DNA of 64,000 bases from Acidobacteriaceae bacterium (GTDB lineage: Bacteria > Acidobacteriota > Terriglobia > Terriglobales > Acidobacteriaceae), in assembly GCA_003131315.1 (NCBI GenBank), contig PKUV01000030.1:1-64000 (forward strand), in the 5' to 3' direction. A program made the position numbers and the translations under genes. Positions 26,354 to 36,143 of this stretch are shown piece after piece. Numbering within the stretch: position 1 is the first letter of the stretch; each line of letters opens with the position of its first letter. Below the pieces are notes generated by a model. It did no database searches. It saw only the letters and a list, made by a program, of their open reading frames with translations, and had not been told where the DNA came from.

Positions 26354-26428
26354 GTAGTTTGTAAGTTCGTTTCTTGTACATTCGGGGCGCATTATGATCC
26401 GCGTCACTTCCTGCGTGGTGGAGGGCTC

Positions 26429-28951
26429 TTGTTAAGTTTCCGTCTGGTTTGCTTGTTTTTTGTTACTTGCGTTTCTTGCTTTGCGCAGCGCGAAGGTGTG
26501 CTCAAGCAGGTTGATCTGCCGCATCCTTATTACTTCAGGGAAATGTATCTGCCGCAGTTGACGACGGGGCCGAGCGCGGCGGCCTGGTCTCCGGATTCGC
26601 GCAGCCTGGTGTACTCGATGGTGGGCTCGCTGTGGCGGCAGGAAATGGGCAGCGCGAAGGCGGAGCAGCTTACTGCCGGATCCGGCTACGACTATCAGCC
26701 GGATTGGTCTTCGGATCAGCGCTGGGTGGCGTTTGCGCGCTACGATCACGACGCGGTCGAGTTGTGGTCGTTGGATACACGGGATGGGCAGACCCGCAAG
26801 ATGACCTCCGGAGGCGCGGTGAATCTGGAGCCGCGGTTCTCGCCGGATGGAAAGCGGTTGGCATTTGTGTCGACGTCGTATAAAGGACACTTTCATATCT
26901 TTGTAGGGCGATTCGCAGATGGGTTACTCAGCGACGTGCGGCAACTTATTTCGGAGAATGTCAGCTCGCTGCCTCGTTATTACTACAGCCAGGTGGATCA
27001 CGAGATCAGTCCGGTGTGGACGCGGGATGGCTTGGAAATTCTGTTCATCTCGAATCGGGGGCACATTCACGGCACGGGCGGATTCTGGAAAGTCAAGGCG
27101 GATCCGGGCGCCGAGGCACACGAGATTCATTACGAAGAGACGAACTGGAAGGCTCGCCCGGACTTTTCGCCCGACGGCAAGCGCATGGTGTATGCGTCGT
27201 ACTTGGGGCAGGCTTGGCATCAACTGTGGGTAATGCCTGCGGCGGGTGGGGATGCGTTTCCGATTTCGTATGGCGCTTTTGACAACGTGAATCCGCGATG
27301 GTCGCCGGATGGGTCGAAGATTGCGTTTATCTCCAATCGACATGGGAATACTTCGCTGTGGGTGCAGACGATTCCGGGCGGAGAGCAGATGGAAATTGTC
27401 GCCCGCGAACGGAAATACAAACAACCCATGGCCCGCTTCTTTCTGAAAGTAATGGATAAGGCCAACCGACCTCTTGCCGCTCGAGTGTTTGTTGCGGGTC
27501 CGGATGGGCGGGCTTATGCACCCGATGACGCATGGATGTATGCCGATGATAGCTTTGATCGCTCGGAGCGGCCTTTTGAAGCACACTACTTCGACACCTC
27601 GGGGGAATCCCAGATGATGGTCCCAGTTGGGGTCGACATTGAAGTGGGTATTATGTGTGGGTTTGAGTATCCCTTCAAGCATAAGAAGCTTCAGATCAAG
27701 CCGAATAGCACCGAGTCGCTGTTTGTGAGCATGCACCCAATCGAGAACCGCGCCCCAGGCACAATGCAATGGGTGAGCGGAGATGTGCACGTACACATGA
27801 ACTATGGGGGAACTTATCGGAATACGCCGGCGCATCTGGTGGAGCAGGCGGCGGCTGAGAATTTGGGAATCGTGGAAGATTTGGTTGTGAACAAAGAACA
27901 GCGCATTCTCGACATGACGTATTTCTCGCCGCAACTGGATGCGGCTTCGACCGCGGATCATCTGCTGCTACACGGGCAGGAGTTTCATACGAGTTATTGG
28001 GGACATCTGGGATTACTGAACCTGAGGCGTAACTTCATTCTTCCCGGATATGCGGCTTATCCCAATACGGCGGCGGCCAGCCTTTATCCGGCGAACGCGA
28101 ACATCGCCGACATGGCGCATGAACAGGGCGCACTGGTGGGATATGTGCATCCTTTTGACAGCTTTCCCGATCTGGCGAAGGACGATCCTCTTACTTACGA
28201 GTTACCCGCGGATGTGGCGCTGGGCAAGGTGGATTACATCGAGGTGGTTGGTTTTTCCGATCATAAGTCGACGGCCGAGGTTTGGTACAAGCTGCTGAAT
28301 TGCGGCTTTCGATTGCCAACAGCTGCGGGCACGGATTTCATGGGGAATTACGCATCGTTGCGTGGGCCGGTGGGGTTGAATCGCGTCTATGCCGAAATAC
28401 CCCGCGGGCCTTTGAAGATTGGGCCGTGGCTCGCGGCGATCAAGGCGGGGCGGACGTTTGCGACGAATGGGCCGCTGCTCCGGTTTTCGCTGGGAGGGCA
28501 GGCGATTGGCGGGGAAGTGCGCCTGGAAAAGAAACAAGAGGTGCGGTTTTCGGCCGAACTGGTTTCGATAGTTCCGTTGGATCATCTGCAAATTGTTTGT
28601 AATGGGAAGGTGGCGCGCGAGCTTGCGCTTGAGAGCGACCGCAGCTCGGCGTACGTCCAGGGCTCGATCCCGCTGGACGCTAGCGGGTGGTGCATACTGC
28701 GCGCGTTCAGCGATAAGGCGGAATATCCGATTCTTGACCTGTATCCTTACGCGACGACCAGTCCGGTGTATGTAAGTTTGGCGGGCGCGCCGGTGCGGAG
28801 TGCGGGCGATGCTGCTTATTTTGTGGCGTGGGTTGACCGGCTGATTTCGGCGGCGTGGAGTAATACTTCGTGGAATACCGAGGCCGAGAAAGAGGCGGTG
28901 CTTTCGATGCTAGGAGAAGCGAGAAAGACGTATGCGAAGATGACCGAGTAG
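26429..28951 (+). CDS. Exported PD40 beta-propeller/CehA-type PHP metallohydrolase
   Basis: An 840-residue exported two-part protein. A TTG start at 26,429 follows GGAGG, and the first 20 residues are a signal peptide (LVCLFFVTCVSCFAQ). Residues about 35-330 are TolB/PD40 propeller blades (SPDSRSLVYS; FSPDGKRLAFVS; WSPDGSKIAFIS). The C-terminal part resembles CehA/McbA PHP-fold hydrolases, with putative metal ligands in GDVHVHMN, GQEFHTSYWGH, GYVHPFDS and AGTDFMGN. The propeller may bind substrate or envelope partners. Substrate unknown; phosphoester or carbamate bonds are known for relatives. Fusion of this kind is common in Acidobacteriota. Confidence 0.85.
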   Translation: MLSFRLVCLFFVTCVSCFAQREGVLKQVDLPHPYYFREMYLPQLTTGPSAAAWSPDSRSLVYSMVGSLWRQEMGSAKAEQLTAGSGYDYQPDWSSDQRWVAFARYDHDAVELWSLDTRDGQTRKMTSGGAVNLEPRFSPDGKRLAFVSTSYKGHFHIFVGRFADGLLSDVRQLISENVSSLPRYYYSQVDHEISPVWTRDGLEILFISNRGHIHGTGGFWKVKADPGAEAHEIHYEETNWKARPDFSPDGKRMVYASYLGQAWHQLWVMPAAGGDAFPISYGAFDNVNPRWSPDGSKIAFISNRHGNTSLWVQTIPGGEQMEIVARERKYKQPMARFFLKVMDKANRPLAARVFVAGPDGRAYAPDDAWMYADDSFDRSERPFEAHYFDTSGESQMMVPVGVDIEVGIMCGFEYPFKHKKLQIKPNSTESLFVSMHPIENRAPGTMQWVSGDVHVHMNYGGTYRNTPAHLVEQAAAENLGIVEDLVVNKEQRILDMTYFSPQLDAASTADHLLLHGQEFHTSYWGHLGLLNLRRNFILPGYAAYPNTAAASLYPANANIADMAHEQGALVGYVHPFDSFPDLAKDDPLTYELPADVALGKVDYIEVVGFSDHKSTAEVWYKLLNCGFRLPTAAGTDFMGNYASLRGPVGLNRVYAEIPRGPLKIGPWLAAIKAGRTFATNGPLLRFSLGGQAIGGEVRLEKKQEVRFSAELVSIVPLDHLQIVCNGKVARELALESDRSSAYVQGSIPLDASGWCILRAFSDKAEYPILDLYPYATTSPVYVSLAGAPVRSAGDAAYFVAWVDRLISAAWSNTSWNTEAEKEAVLSMLGEARKTYAKMTE

Positions 28952-29046
28952 GAAGACCTTCGGGCTACGAAGGCTTGTGGTGAAGGTCGAATATTCCCAG
29001 TGCCTGAAGGCATGCCCTGACACGAATCTGGAGTGGAATCAAATTC

Positions 29047-30111
29047 ATGCGCATTATCATCGCGGGCGGGGGGACTGGCGGGCACGTTATTCCGGCTCTG
29101 GCCATCGCTCAACAGCTTAAGAAGCAGCTTGGCGCCGAGGTTCTTTTTATCGGGACGGCTCGCGGGATTGAGACGCGGCTGGTGCCGCAGGCGGGGTTTC
29201 CTCTGGAACTGATTCAGGTCGGCGCGCTGAAAAATGTCAGCCTGATGACGAGGGCGAAGACGATGTTTGATTTGCCGCGTGCGATCGCGGCTTCTTCCAG
29301 GATGCTCTCGGACTTCGATCCCGAAGTTGTGATTGGGGTCGGCGGCTACGCTTCCGGACCGGCTATGGTGGCCGCGATTCGTCGGCGTCTTCCTACGCTT
29401 GCTTTTGAACCGAATGTCGTGCCGGGATTTGCCAACCGCATGATCGCCCGCTGGGTTTCCGCGGCGGCGGTGCACTTTGAAGAGACTTGCCGGTATTTTC
29501 CCAACTGCCGGGTGACGGGCGTTCCGGTGCGCTCGGCGTTTTTTTCTATTCCGGCGAAAGCTGGAGGCACGCCCACGCTGCTGGTTTTTGGAGGCAGTCA
29601 GGGCGCGCGCGCCATCAATCAGGCGATGATCGAGTCGCTGGCCGGTTTGCGCGAGAAGATTCCCGGAATCCACATCATTCACCAGACGGGCCAGCCCGAC
29701 TATGACCATGTGCTTGCCGCTTATCAGAAGTCGGGAATCTCGGGCGAGGTCCACAAGTTCATTGACGATATGCCGGGCACGTTCGGACGCGCCGATTTGC
29801 TCGTTTGCCGTTCTGGCGCGAGCACGGTCGGGGAGATTACCGCGGCAGGCAAGCCGGCTATTTTTGTGCCGTTCCCGGCCGCTGCCGATGATCATCAAAA
29901 CGTGAACGCCCGGGCGCTGGAACGAGTGGGCGCCGCGGTTGTGGTCGAAGAAAGTAATCTGGGCGCGGCCTATTTGGTGGACACGATTGCGGCGCTGGTT
30001 GGCGATTCGGGGCGGCTGCAGGGCATGTCGGCGGCGGCAAAATCGTTGGCGCACCCGAAGGCTGTCGAGGAAATCGCGGAGATGGTAAAACGGCTGGCCG
30101 AGGGTGCGTAG
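29047..30111 (+). CDS. murG: MurG: lipid II-forming GlcNAc transferase
   Basis: Peripheral inner-membrane glycosyltransferase that adds GlcNAc from UDP-GlcNAc to lipid I, the last cytoplasmic step of peptidoglycan precursor synthesis. It shows the N-terminal G loop GGGTGGH (7-13), the second G loop [10 protein letters not shown], and the UDP-GlcNAc site [11 protein letters not shown] and [23 protein letters not shown]. Length 354 is normal. It heads the division cluster; a hairpin repeat separates it from murC. Confidence 0.96.
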   Translation: MRIIIAGGGTGGHVIPALAIAQQLKKQLGAEVLFIGTARGIETRLVPQAGFPLELIQVGALKNVSLMTRAKTMFDLPRAIAASSRMLSDFDPEVVIGVGGYASGPAMVAAIRRRLPTLAFEPNVVPGFANRMIARWVSAAAVHFEETCRYFPNCRVTGVPVRSAFFSIPAKAGGTPTLLVFGGSQGARAINQAMIESLAGLREKIPGIHIIHQTGQPDYDHVLAAYQKSGISGEVHKFIDDMPGTFGRADLLVCRSGASTVGEITAAGKPAIFVPFPAAADDHQNVNARALERVGAAVVVEESNLGAAYLVDTIAALVGDSGRLQGMSAAAKSLAHPKAVEEIAEMVKRLAEGA

Positions 30112-30155
30112 GAGCTAGTGTGGCGTCCTGCAAGTTTGCGACATACGTTCGGGTC

Positions 30156-30231
30156 GTCATCCTGAGCGAAGCGAAGGATCTCGTGCATCGCGAATTCAAA
30201 TACATAGGTCCTTCGCTTCGCTCAGGATGAC
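30156..30231. repeat. Perfect 23-bp inverted repeat
   Basis: The arm at 30,156-30,178 (core CATCCTGAGCGAAGCGAAGG) is the exact reverse complement of 30,209-30,231, with a 30-nt loop. It lies between murG and murC, without a T run, so it is a dispersed repeat rather than a classical terminator. Confidence 0.85.
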
Positions 30232-30328
30232 AGTGTGGATTTATGCTCCGCGCCCTCGGCGTCTCGGCGGTGAAATGTTCTATCATCAGCGTTCATCCCG
30301 CAGCGTTTTATCCGGGGATTAAGTTCTC

Positions 30329-31768
30329 ATGTTCGCCAAGATTCAGCGCATTCATTTCGTGGGTATCGGTGGCATCGGCATGAGCGGCATTGCCGAGGTG
30401 TTGCTGAATCTCGGCTACCAGATTTCCGGCTCCGACCTGAAAAATTCTGCGGTTACGCAGCGACTCGCGGCTTTGGGCGCGTCCGTTGTCGAAGGACACG
30501 CTGCCGCCAACATAGCCGGCGCGGATGTTGTCGTCACCAGTTCCGCGATCTCGGTCGATAACCCCGAAGTCGCCGAGGCTCGCCGGTTGCATGTCCCCGT
30601 GATTCAGCGCGCCGAGATGCTGGCCGAACTGATGCGGCTGAAGTACGGCATCGCGATTGCCGGCATGCATGGGAAGACCACCACGACTTCGATGGTCGCG
30701 GCTGTGCTGGCCGCTGGCGGTCTCGATCCCACGGTCGTGGTCGGAGGGCGCGTGGACGCGATGGGCTCGAACGCGCGTCTCGGCAAGTCGCGATACCTGG
30801 TTGCCGAGGCGGACGAAAGTGACCGGTCGTTTCTGAAGCTTTCGCCGATTCTCTCGGTGGTCACGAACATTGACCGCGAGCACATGGACTGCTACCGCGA
30901 CATGCGCGACGTTCGCCGGACGTTTCTCGAATTTATGGAGCGCGTTCCGTTTTACGGCTTGGTCGTCGGCTGCAATGACGACGTGGTGCTGCGGCGCTTG
31001 TTGCCGCGCGTCCATCGCCGGGTGACGACGTACGGAACCAGCCGGGGGTCGGATTTCCTGATCCGCATGGGAGCGTCGCCGGTTGGGTCGTCGTTGGTTG
31101 GATCGGTGCAGGCTGCCGGAGAGCACAGCCCGCTCGTTCGTTTTCAGGTTACTTACAAAGAAAAGGATCTCGGCGAGTTTACGCTGCACGTGCCGGGCAC
31201 GCACAACGTGCTGAACGCGACGGCTGCCATTGCGGTGGGCACTGCGCTCGACATTCCCGCGGAGCAGATCCGTTCCGCGCTGGACGGTTTCCGCGGTGTG
31301 GACCGCCGCTTCCACTTTAAAGGCAAGGCCGCGGGCGTTAGCGTGATTGACGACTACGGCCACCATCCGACGGAAATCCGGGCCACGCTTGCCGCGGCTC
31401 GCCAGTGCGGATTTCGCCGCGTGCATGTGATCTTCCAGCCGCACCGCTTCACCCGCACTCGCGATCTGATGGATGAGTTCACGACCGCCTTCGCCGACGC
31501 CGACACGCTCTGCTTGCTCGACATTTACCCGGCCAGCGAGAAGCCCATCCAAGGCATCACGGCTGAAGCTCTCGCCGGCCGCATTGCCGGGGCAGGGAAG
31601 CGGGGCGTCGCGTATGCACCCTCTTTTTCCGACGCGGTGGCCACGGTTGCCGCGCTCGTCCAACCGGGCGACATGGTTCTGACGCTGGGCGCGGGCAGCG
31701 TTTCGCAACTGGGAGCGATGATTCTGGAGAAGCTGGAGACTATAGCGAATCCAGAGCCGTTGGGGTAG
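30329..31768 (+). CDS. murC: MurC: UDP-N-acetylmuramate-L-alanine ligase
   Basis: Cytoplasmic ATP-dependent ligase that adds L-Ala to UDP-MurNAc, the first peptide step in peptidoglycan synthesis. The N-terminal nucleotide fold has VGIGGIGMSGIAEVL (11-25), the ATP site is GMHGKTTTT (112-120), and EADESD, DDYGHHPTEI and FQPHRFTRT are the family's catalytic and substrate motifs. Length 479 is normal. murB and ddl, often next in the order, are absent before ftsQ. Confidence 0.96.
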   Translation: MFAKIQRIHFVGIGGIGMSGIAEVLLNLGYQISGSDLKNSAVTQRLAALGASVVEGHAAANIAGADVVVTSSAISVDNPEVAEARRLHVPVIQRAEMLAELMRLKYGIAIAGMHGKTTTTSMVAAVLAAGGLDPTVVVGGRVDAMGSNARLGKSRYLVAEADESDRSFLKLSPILSVVTNIDREHMDCYRDMRDVRRTFLEFMERVPFYGLVVGCNDDVVLRRLLPRVHRRVTTYGTSRGSDFLIRMGASPVGSSLVGSVQAAGEHSPLVRFQVTYKEKDLGEFTLHVPGTHNVLNATAAIAVGTALDIPAEQIRSALDGFRGVDRRFHFKGKAAGVSVIDDYGHHPTEIRATLAAARQCGFRRVHVIFQPHRFTRTRDLMDEFTTAFADADTLCLLDIYPASEKPIQGITAEALAGRIAGAGKRGVAYAPSFSDAVATVAALVQPGDMVLTLGAGSVSQLGAMILEKLETIANPEPLG

Positions 31769-31822
31769 AGACGCGGCTTGCCGCGTCTTTGCCGCAGAGT
31801 GAGACGGGGCAAGCCCCGTCTC
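31769..31822. repeat. Two small hairpins between murC and ftsQ
   Basis: AGACGCGGC/GCCGCGTCT (31,769-31,788, followed by TT) and GAGACGGGGC/GCCCCGTCTC (31,801-31,822). These are of the kind scattered through the host intergenic space. Confidence 0.7.
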
Positions 31823-32005
31823 TACGGAAGAATTTTCCACTGCGGGCGGCTGCCGAGCTTCGCTCGGCTGGACGGACGAGGGCGTCCGTCCCTACGTGAG
31901 CGTCCCTGCGCTAGCATCCGAACCAACTTGGCACTGTCTCAACTCGCGAAAACCAGTTATAGTAATTTTGCTCAGCGGTTTTCTGTCGACAACTGACTCG
32001 AAAGA

Positions 32006-33331
32006 GTGGCGCGGAAATCAAGTTCCACCGCGGTCCAGGAAGAGTTGTATCCGCTTCCCAACGAGGCTCCCGAGCGTGAGCCCTTCGACGACGCACGGCT
32101 TGTCGATCTGGAAGCGGAGCAGGAATCCCCATTTCTGCGCGGGCAGAAGCGAGTCTCGGCCCGGCGCGGATCACTTCCCAAAAAGACTGCCAACCAGCTG
32201 AAGTGGGTCGGCGTGGCGCTCGTCGCTTTTGCAATTCTGGGAGCTGCCGGCGCGGGCCTCTACGGTTACGGAAAGCACTCGTGGCGTTTTCGCGTCGATT
32301 CGAGCGATCAGATCGAAGTCACCGGCGCCGAGCACGTGGCGCGCGCGCAAATCATGGAAGTCATGGGCGGAGATATCGGCCGCAACATTTTTTTCGTCCC
32401 GCTTGCCCAACGAAAACAGCAACTGGAGCAGATTTCATGGGTGGAATCGGCGAGCGTGATGCGCTTCGTGCCGAATCGCCTGCGCATCGAGATTCATGAA
32501 CGCACGCCGGTTGCCTTTGCTCGCATCGGCTCGCACATTTCGCTGATCGATGCCGGGGGCACGCTGATGGAACTTGCTCCAGGCGGCAAGCACAAGTATT
32601 CATTTGCCGTGATTGCGGGCATGAATGCCGGCGAGCCGCTCTCCACTCGCGCCGCACGGATGAAGAATTACAACGAACTGGTTCGTGAACTTGATTCGAG
32701 CGGCGCCCGTTATTCCAAGGAACTGAGCGAAGTGGATCTCACCGACACCGAGGACGTGAAAGTGCTGGCCGCCGATGCGAACGGCGAGGTGCTGGTGCAT
32801 CTCGGCTCGGGGAATTACCTGCAGCGTTACAAAACCTACGTGACGCATGTGCAGCAGTGGCGGCAGCAGTTCGACAAGCTCGAGTCGGTGGACTTGCGCT
32901 ACGACGGCCAGATCATCGTGAATCCCGATCTCAACGGGATGGCTCGGCAGCCGGCCTTGACGCCAGCGGCAGCCAAAGCGGCGATGGCAGCAGGAGTGAA
33001 AACCGCGGCGATCGTGAACTACGAAAAATATGTAACGCATCCCGTTCCGGCGACTCCGGTGAAGAAGGAAGCCAGGCCCAAGGCGAAAGCCGGGCCGAAA
33101 GCCGCGGTTCATCACGCGGCAGTTCATCGTGTGCCAGTTAGTCATGCGCCAGCTAAACAAGCGCCAGTTACGCAAGCCGCGCTGAAGCCGACGGCGAAAG
33201 CGGCGACGGTTGCAGTCGCAAAAAATACCGCGGTGCCGCATACGGCTGCGTCTCCGAAGCCGCCCGCCGCCGTTACCACGGGCCAAAAGAAACCGAGCGC
33301 TGCAATTCCCAAGGAGACTCCGCAGAACTAG
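32006..33331 (+). CDS. ftsQ: FtsQ/DivIB division protein with long Ala/Pro/Lys tail
   Basis: Bitopic inner-membrane divisome protein. GTG start; cytoplasmic residues 1-65, membrane helix about 66-88 (WVGVALVAFAILGAAGAGLYGYG), then the POTRA domain (about 95-170: IEVTGAEHVARAQIMEVMGG, WVESASVMRFVPNRLRIEI, ERTPVAFARIG) and the FtsQ beta domain to about 320. The last 110 residues are low-complexity Ala, Pro, Lys, His and Val repeats (HHAAVHRVPVSHAPAKQAP), absent from ordinary FtsQ, perhaps spanning the periplasm or touching peptidoglycan. ftsA follows after 8 bases. Confidence 0.92.
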   Translation: MARKSSSTAVQEELYPLPNEAPEREPFDDARLVDLEAEQESPFLRGQKRVSARRGSLPKKTANQLKWVGVALVAFAILGAAGAGLYGYGKHSWRFRVDSSDQIEVTGAEHVARAQIMEVMGGDIGRNIFFVPLAQRKQQLEQISWVESASVMRFVPNRLRIEIHERTPVAFARIGSHISLIDAGGTLMELAPGGKHKYSFAVIAGMNAGEPLSTRAARMKNYNELVRELDSSGARYSKELSEVDLTDTEDVKVLAADANGEVLVHLGSGNYLQRYKTYVTHVQQWRQQFDKLESVDLRYDGQIIVNPDLNGMARQPALTPAAAKAAMAAGVKTAAIVNYEKYVTHPVPATPVKKEARPKAKAGPKAAVHHAAVHRVPVSHAPAKQAPVTQAALKPTAKAATVAVAKNTAVPHTAASPKPPAAVTTGQKKPSAAIPKETPQN

Positions 33332-33339
33332 CGATCATC

Positions 33340-34560
33340 ATGCCGAGCCACGAGCCCAATTTCATCACCGCCATTGACGTAGGCAGCGCCAAGACTGCAG
33401 TCTTGGTGGCCGAGCTGAGCGAGAACGGATTGCGTTATCGCGGGCACGGCATCAGCGAATCGCGAGGCCTGCGCAAGGGCGTGATTACCGAACTCGACAA
33501 GGCCGTCAGCAGCATTCAAAAAGCGGTGGAGCATGCGGAAGACGTGGCCGGCATTCCGATCGAGCATGCGCTGGTGGGCATTGCGGGCGCGCACATCCGC
33601 GGGATGAACAGCCACGGCGGCATCAGCTTCGGCGCACGATCGCGCGAGATCGCCCGAGAGGAAATCCGCCAGGCCGTGGACAAGGCCCGCACCGTGCCTT
33701 TGCCCGGCGATCGCGAAATTCTGCATCTGCTGCCGCAGGAGTTCATTCTCGACGATCAGCCGGGTGTGCAGGATCCCACTGGGATGGTGGCTACGCGGCT
33801 GGAAGTGCGCGTGCACATTGTGACGGCTTCTTCGAGCGCTACGCAGAATCTGGTGACCGCGGTGAACCGGGCTGGTGTTCATGTGGATGACACCATCTTT
33901 GAGCCGCTCGCTTGCGCGGACTCCGTGCTGCGGTCCGACGAGCGCGAACTTGGCGTCTGCCTTGTCGATCTCGGCGCTGGGTCGTGCGATCTGATCGTTT
34001 TTCAGCAGGGTGCGGTCGCGCATACGGCCGTCATCCCCATCGGCGGCGACCACTTTACGAGCGATCTCTCGGTCGGCATGTGTACGGGGCTGGCGGACGC
34101 GGAGACGCTCAAGAAGAATTTTGGCAACGCGGTCCCGACGCTCATTCCCGAGGGCAACGAAGTCGAAGTGCCGTCGGTCGGAGATCGGCCCTCGCGCATG
34201 ATGCCGCAGCGCATGGCGGGCGAGATTCTTGGGCCGCGCGCCCGCGAGCTTTTCGAGTTGCTGCGCGACAACCTGCGCCACGCGGGCGTTCTGGAGCACT
34301 GCATTGCCGGATTCGTGCTGAGCGGTGGAGCCTCGCGCCTTCCCGGCATTCTCGATGTGGCGGAATCGGTGCTGCGGAAAGCCGCGCGTCTCGCCTGGCC
34401 AACGCCGATGGCGAAGATGCCGTCGTTTCTAGCCGAGCCGGAGTTCGCGACGGTATTGGGCATGGCGTATTACGGCCACCGCGCCCGCCTTGCCCGCGGC
34501 TTGCAGGAGCCCGGCTTTGGTTCGCGCATGAAAGCTCTGTTTGCGAGGAAGGGCGCGTGA
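33340..34560 (+). CDS. ftsA: FtsA: actin-like divisome protein
   Basis: Cytoplasmic, membrane-tethered actin homologue that anchors FtsZ filaments and recruits later division proteins. It shows the actin-fold phosphate loops TAIDVGSAKTAVLVAE and LVDLGAGSCDLIVFQQGAV, the 1C domain in between, and the adenosine motif VLSGGASRLPGILDVAE. The C-terminal amphipathic targeting helix is GSRMKALFARKGA. Length 406 is normal. The gene sits directly after ftsQ and before ftsZ. Confidence 0.96.
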   Translation: MPSHEPNFITAIDVGSAKTAVLVAELSENGLRYRGHGISESRGLRKGVITELDKAVSSIQKAVEHAEDVAGIPIEHALVGIAGAHIRGMNSHGGISFGARSREIAREEIRQAVDKARTVPLPGDREILHLLPQEFILDDQPGVQDPTGMVATRLEVRVHIVTASSSATQNLVTAVNRAGVHVDDTIFEPLACADSVLRSDERELGVCLVDLGAGSCDLIVFQQGAVAHTAVIPIGGDHFTSDLSVGMCTGLADAETLKKNFGNAVPTLIPEGNEVEVPSVGDRPSRMMPQRMAGEILGPRARELFELLRDNLRHAGVLEHCIAGFVLSGGASRLPGILDVAESVLRKAARLAWPTPMAKMPSFLAEPEFATVLGMAYYGHRARLARGLQEPGFGSRMKALFARKGA

Positions 34561-34657
34561 ACGTGTAGCGCGGACACTCCTGTCCGCGAGCACTGGGTAC
34601 TGGCAACTGCGTGCTGACTGAGAACTGGCAACTGAGAACTGATCTACGAGGTGAGTT

Positions 34658-35944
34658 ATGAATGAAGACAACGGACTCCGCATCTGCTTCAACGAAGAAG
34701 CCCGCAACGACGCTCGCATCAAGGTCATCGGTGTCGGCGGCGGCGGCAACAACGCGGTCAATCGCATGATTGACTCGGGGATGGAACACATCGAATTCAT
34801 TGTGGCCAACACCGACTTGCAGGCTCTGCGGATGTCGCGCGCCGCGACCAAGATTCAACTCGGAGTGAAGCTGACCAATGGACTCGGCGCCGGCGCCAAT
34901 CCCGAGATCGGCCGCAAAGCCGCGCTCGAAGATTCGGACAAAATCATCGAAGCGATGGAAGGCGCCGACATGGTCTTCGTTACGGCAGGACTCGGTGGCG
35001 GCACCGGCACCGGCGCGGCGCCGATTATCGCCTCGCTCGCCAGCGAAATGGGCGCGCTCACCGTCGCCGTCGTTACCAAGCCTTTTGCCTTTGAAGGCAA
35101 ACGCCGCATGCAGCAGGCGGAGCGCGGTATTTCCGAACTCATGGAGTCGGTCGATACCACCATCGTGATCCCCAACGAAAAATTGCTCGCCGTCGCCGAA
35201 AACGCGGGCTTCTTCGAATCCTTCCGCATCGCCGACGATATTCTTCGTCAAGGGGTGCAGGGCATCTCCGACATCATCACCATTCCGGGCATCATCAACC
35301 GCGACTTTGCCGACGTGAAGGCCATCATGGCGGGCATGGGCTATGCGGTGATGGGCACGGCTACCGCGGCCGGCGAGCATCGCACGGTGGAAGCCGCGCA
35401 GCGTGCCATTGCCTCGCCGCTGCTCGAGGCGGGCGCGATCGACGGAGCGCGCGGCATTCTCATCAACATCACGGGATCGAATTCGCTGAAGCTTGCCGAA
35501 GTGCAGCAGGCTTGCACCATCATCCAGGGCGCCGCCCACGAAGACGCCAACATCATCTTCGGCGCCGTTCTGGACGAGAAGATGAAAGACGCGGTCAAGA
35601 TCACCGTGATCGCAACTGGCTTCAAAGAGGCCGACATGCGTCGTCCGCGCCACCACGAAAACTATGATCCGGTCATCATTTCGCGCGAGGTTTCGCATCA
35701 TGCTTCGCGCCAGCGCGATCACTTCCACGAGCCCGAACCGGTGGCTGAACCCGAGCCAGTGTTCGTGCCAGAACCGAGCTTCGAGCCGGATCCAGCGCCG
35801 GTAGCCTTTCAGGAGTCGGCGCCGGGGAACGCATCGCATGCCGAGGTTATTTCGCTCGACGCGATGCGGTCCGTCGCTCCCAACTACCAGGCGGAGGATC
35901 TCGACGTTCCGGCCTTCCTGCGGAAACGCAGCGAAGTGATGTAG
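34658..35944 (+). CDS. ftsZ: FtsZ: tubulin-like cell division GTPase
   Basis: Forms the cytoplasmic Z ring. The tubulin signature is GGGTGTG (113-119), with [17 protein letters not shown] for nucleotide binding and the T7 loop [11 protein letters not shown]. After the folded core (to about 325) comes a linker with Glu/Pro/Val repeats ([20 protein letters not shown]) and the conserved C-terminal peptide [15 protein letters not shown], which binds FtsA. A 97-base gap after ftsA holds a degenerate tract of AACTGGCAACTGAGAACTG type; a GAGGTGAG ribosome site precedes the ATG. Confidence 0.97.
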   Translation: MNEDNGLRICFNEEARNDARIKVIGVGGGGNNAVNRMIDSGMEHIEFIVANTDLQALRMSRAATKIQLGVKLTNGLGAGANPEIGRKAALEDSDKIIEAMEGADMVFVTAGLGGGTGTGAAPIIASLASEMGALTVAVVTKPFAFEGKRRMQQAERGISELMESVDTTIVIPNEKLLAVAENAGFFESFRIADDILRQGVQGISDIITIPGIINRDFADVKAIMAGMGYAVMGTATAAGEHRTVEAAQRAIASPLLEAGAIDGARGILINITGSNSLKLAEVQQACTIIQGAAHEDANIIFGAVLDEKMKDAVKITVIATGFKEADMRRPRHHENYDPVIISREVSHHASRQRDHFHEPEPVAEPEPVFVPEPSFEPDPAPVAFQESAPGNASHAEVISLDAMRSVAPNYQAEDLDVPAFLRKRSEVM

Positions 35945-35967
35945 CAGGGGCACCACCAACGACTAGC

Positions 35968-36086
35968 ACGCTGCGGAGAAAGTTGGGCGCCGATGCGCAG
36001 CCCCTAAAGAGGCCTCCGATTTCGAAGGATTTGCGGCATCGCTAAAGCGATGCCCTGATACGAAACCCGAGTTTTCCAGCAGCCTG
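35968..36086 (-). repeat. MITE-like palindromic element, copy 4 (inverted)
   Basis: Reads on the opposite strand as CAGGCTGCTGGAAAACTC...GTATCAGGGCATCGCTTTAG...TCGAAATCGGAGG, matching the other copies. It lies between the convergent ftsZ and DUF885 genes. Confidence 0.82.
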
Positions 36087-36143
36087 CTAGAGAACCAGGT
36101 AGCGGGATCGTGGAAAGCAGGGACGACCCTGACATCTGATGAA

